64,000 nucleotides of DNA, taken from contig CAUJGJ010000444.1 of NCBI GenBank assembly GCA_963170055.1, positions 5,856,618 to 5,920,617 on the forward strand. The letters are read 5' to 3'. Both the position numbers and the translations under genes were made by a program. Within the stretch, counting starts at the first letter, position 1, and every line of letters begins with the position of its first letter. The notes below the pieces were generated by a model that was given only the letters and a program-made list of their open reading frames with translations, was not told where the DNA came from and did not search any database. Source of the DNA: Halisarca cf. caerulea. Taxonomy: Eukaryota; Porifera; Demospongiae; Chondrillida; Halisarcidae. Shown here piece by piece: positions 63,596-64,000 of the stretch.

Positions 63596-63616
63596 GGACC
63601 AGATATCATAGTTGTT
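63596..63616 (+). CDS. possible 21-bp micro-exon
   Basis: Seven codons (GPDIIVV) sit between a good acceptor (accttgtgcag) and a strong donor (gtaagt), phase 0 at both ends. Joined to the next exon they read GPDIIVVVDACRSLLF. The upstream link to 62,179 is also phase 0 but spans about 1.4 kb containing MITE-like elements. It is supported only by splice signals and phase. Confidence 0.35.
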
Positions 63617-63682
63617 GTAAGTAATATATAATTAAAAGTTACACCAAAATAATCATCCACTATCATTCTAATAATATCACAG

Positions 63683-63815
63683 GTTGATGCTTGCCGCAGC
63701 CTCCTTTTCAGCCGTAACAAAATTTCAACTGGCAACAGCAGTACAGAAGACAATAGTACACCCCAACCAAATGTGGAATGGAAAAAAAGCTTTCAAAGAG
63801 TACATCCTCCCATCG
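63683..63815 (+). CDS. downstream exon, VDACRSLLF segment
   Basis: The acceptor is ataatatcacag and the donor gtatga in phase 1; 133 bp with one open frame beginning VDACRSLLFSRNKISTG, with an Asn/Ser/Thr-rich middle (NSSTEDNSTPQPNVEW) and ending KKSFQRVHPPIG. It probably belongs to the plus-strand gene, which would continue beyond the window, but it could start a separate gene. No domain is recognised. Confidence 0.5.
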
Positions 63816-63875
63816 GTATGAAAAGGACATGCAGAATAATATTTGATGCATTAACATAAATAAATTGAATGAAAA

Positions 63876-64000
63876 TACCATATAGCGGGAAACTTTAATG
63901 AGGACTTTATTTTGCGCTTCTTGTGAGTAGTGCCCGACTCGTACAAAATTATTCCACCATTGTTAAACTTTGCTGGCAGTCATATTCAATGACAAAATGG
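63876..64000 (+). mobile_element. left end of a MITE-like element, cut by the window edge
   Basis: The sequence taccatatagcgggaaactt, then gaggactttattttgcgctt and gtgagtagtgcccgactcgt, matches block by block the minus strand of 60,099-60,030. The element runs off the window, so its right end and length are unknown. Confidence 0.55.

Larger units (their letters stand above)
59092..63815 (+). pseudogene. ParB/Srx-like domain gene with two homopolymer frameshifts
   Basis: At least five exons, plus a probable micro-exon and a further exon, form one plus-strand gene that runs toward or past the right edge. The first half has no recognised domain. The exons at 61,661-61,935 and 62,052-62,179 match, from memory, an invertebrate family with a ParB/sulfiredoxin-like core: DEFVKSLKKRM, EDPSAPGVTPVALL, YEYEVLGG followed by a His and Ala motif, and LTDKECLRLASQHN. 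Splice phases agree at every strong junction (0, 1, 1, 1, 0). The frame is broken only at an A7 run and a G11 run, each fixed by one base fewer. It could be a decaying gene or a working gene with assembly errors. The function is not known. Confidence 0.6.

Noticed and set aside
55116..64000. tRNA, rRNA or other structured RNA genes
   Set aside because: No cloverleaf with A and B boxes and no rRNA-like segment was recognised by eye. A covariance-model search would be needed to exclude them fully.

Overview
This is a eukaryotic, almost certainly invertebrate-animal window. The evidence is spliced genes with GT-AG introns of about 60 to 1,250 bases, TA-flanked MITE-like elements, and many ACGT/GTAC-type microsatellites. 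The two gene families seen on the right are, from memory, typical of sponge and cnidarian genomes. A marine sponge is my best guess, but nothing in the sequence proves it. There are no bacterial genes, operons or CRISPR.

Region 1 (1 to about 55,088, 86% of the window) is one uninterrupted satellite array. All units run in the same direction. The monomer is 104 bp, starting for example at 196, 300 and 404. A recurrent 33-bp truncated unit and small 8-bp and 2-bp insertions serve as internal markers. Monomers are organised into nested higher-order repeats with offsets of 553, 632, 865, 1,042 (three copies), 1,177, 1,289, 1,393, 2,364, 3,584 and about 6,414/6,622 bp. Most of these offsets equal whole monomers plus the marker pieces, which is the signature of repeated in-register unequal exchange. 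The array begins before the window. No gene or transposon interrupts it. The many short open frames in it are by-products of the repeat.

Region 2 (55,089 to 64,000) is single-copy DNA carrying two divergently transcribed, intron-containing genes that share a gap of about 210 bp (58,878-59,091). The minus-strand gene (about 58,877 down to 56,040) encodes an acidic, repeat-rich N-terminus, a short Cys-containing coiled-coil-like segment and a DUF7869-type, DDE/RNase-H-like transposase domain. Its key motifs are DGMDQ, QFDN and GHTHEDVDQ. It has an in-frame TGA at 57,537-57,539 and one exon junction whose phases do not match, so it is probably a decayed copy or a locus with sequence errors. The plus-strand gene (59,092 to at least 63,815) resembles an invertebrate family with a ParB/sulfiredoxin-like domain. 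Its frame is broken at two homopolymers, A7 at 61,706-61,712 and G11 at 61,879-61,889. Removing one base from each would restore one continuous, family-like frame. Introns and flanks carry MITE-like elements, a strong 90-bp hairpin and simple repeats.

The most interesting possibilities are that the divergent pair is a two-gene module (transposase-like plus ParB-like) of an undescribed mobile or domesticated element beside a satellite block, and that the array preserves a readable history of nested amplification.
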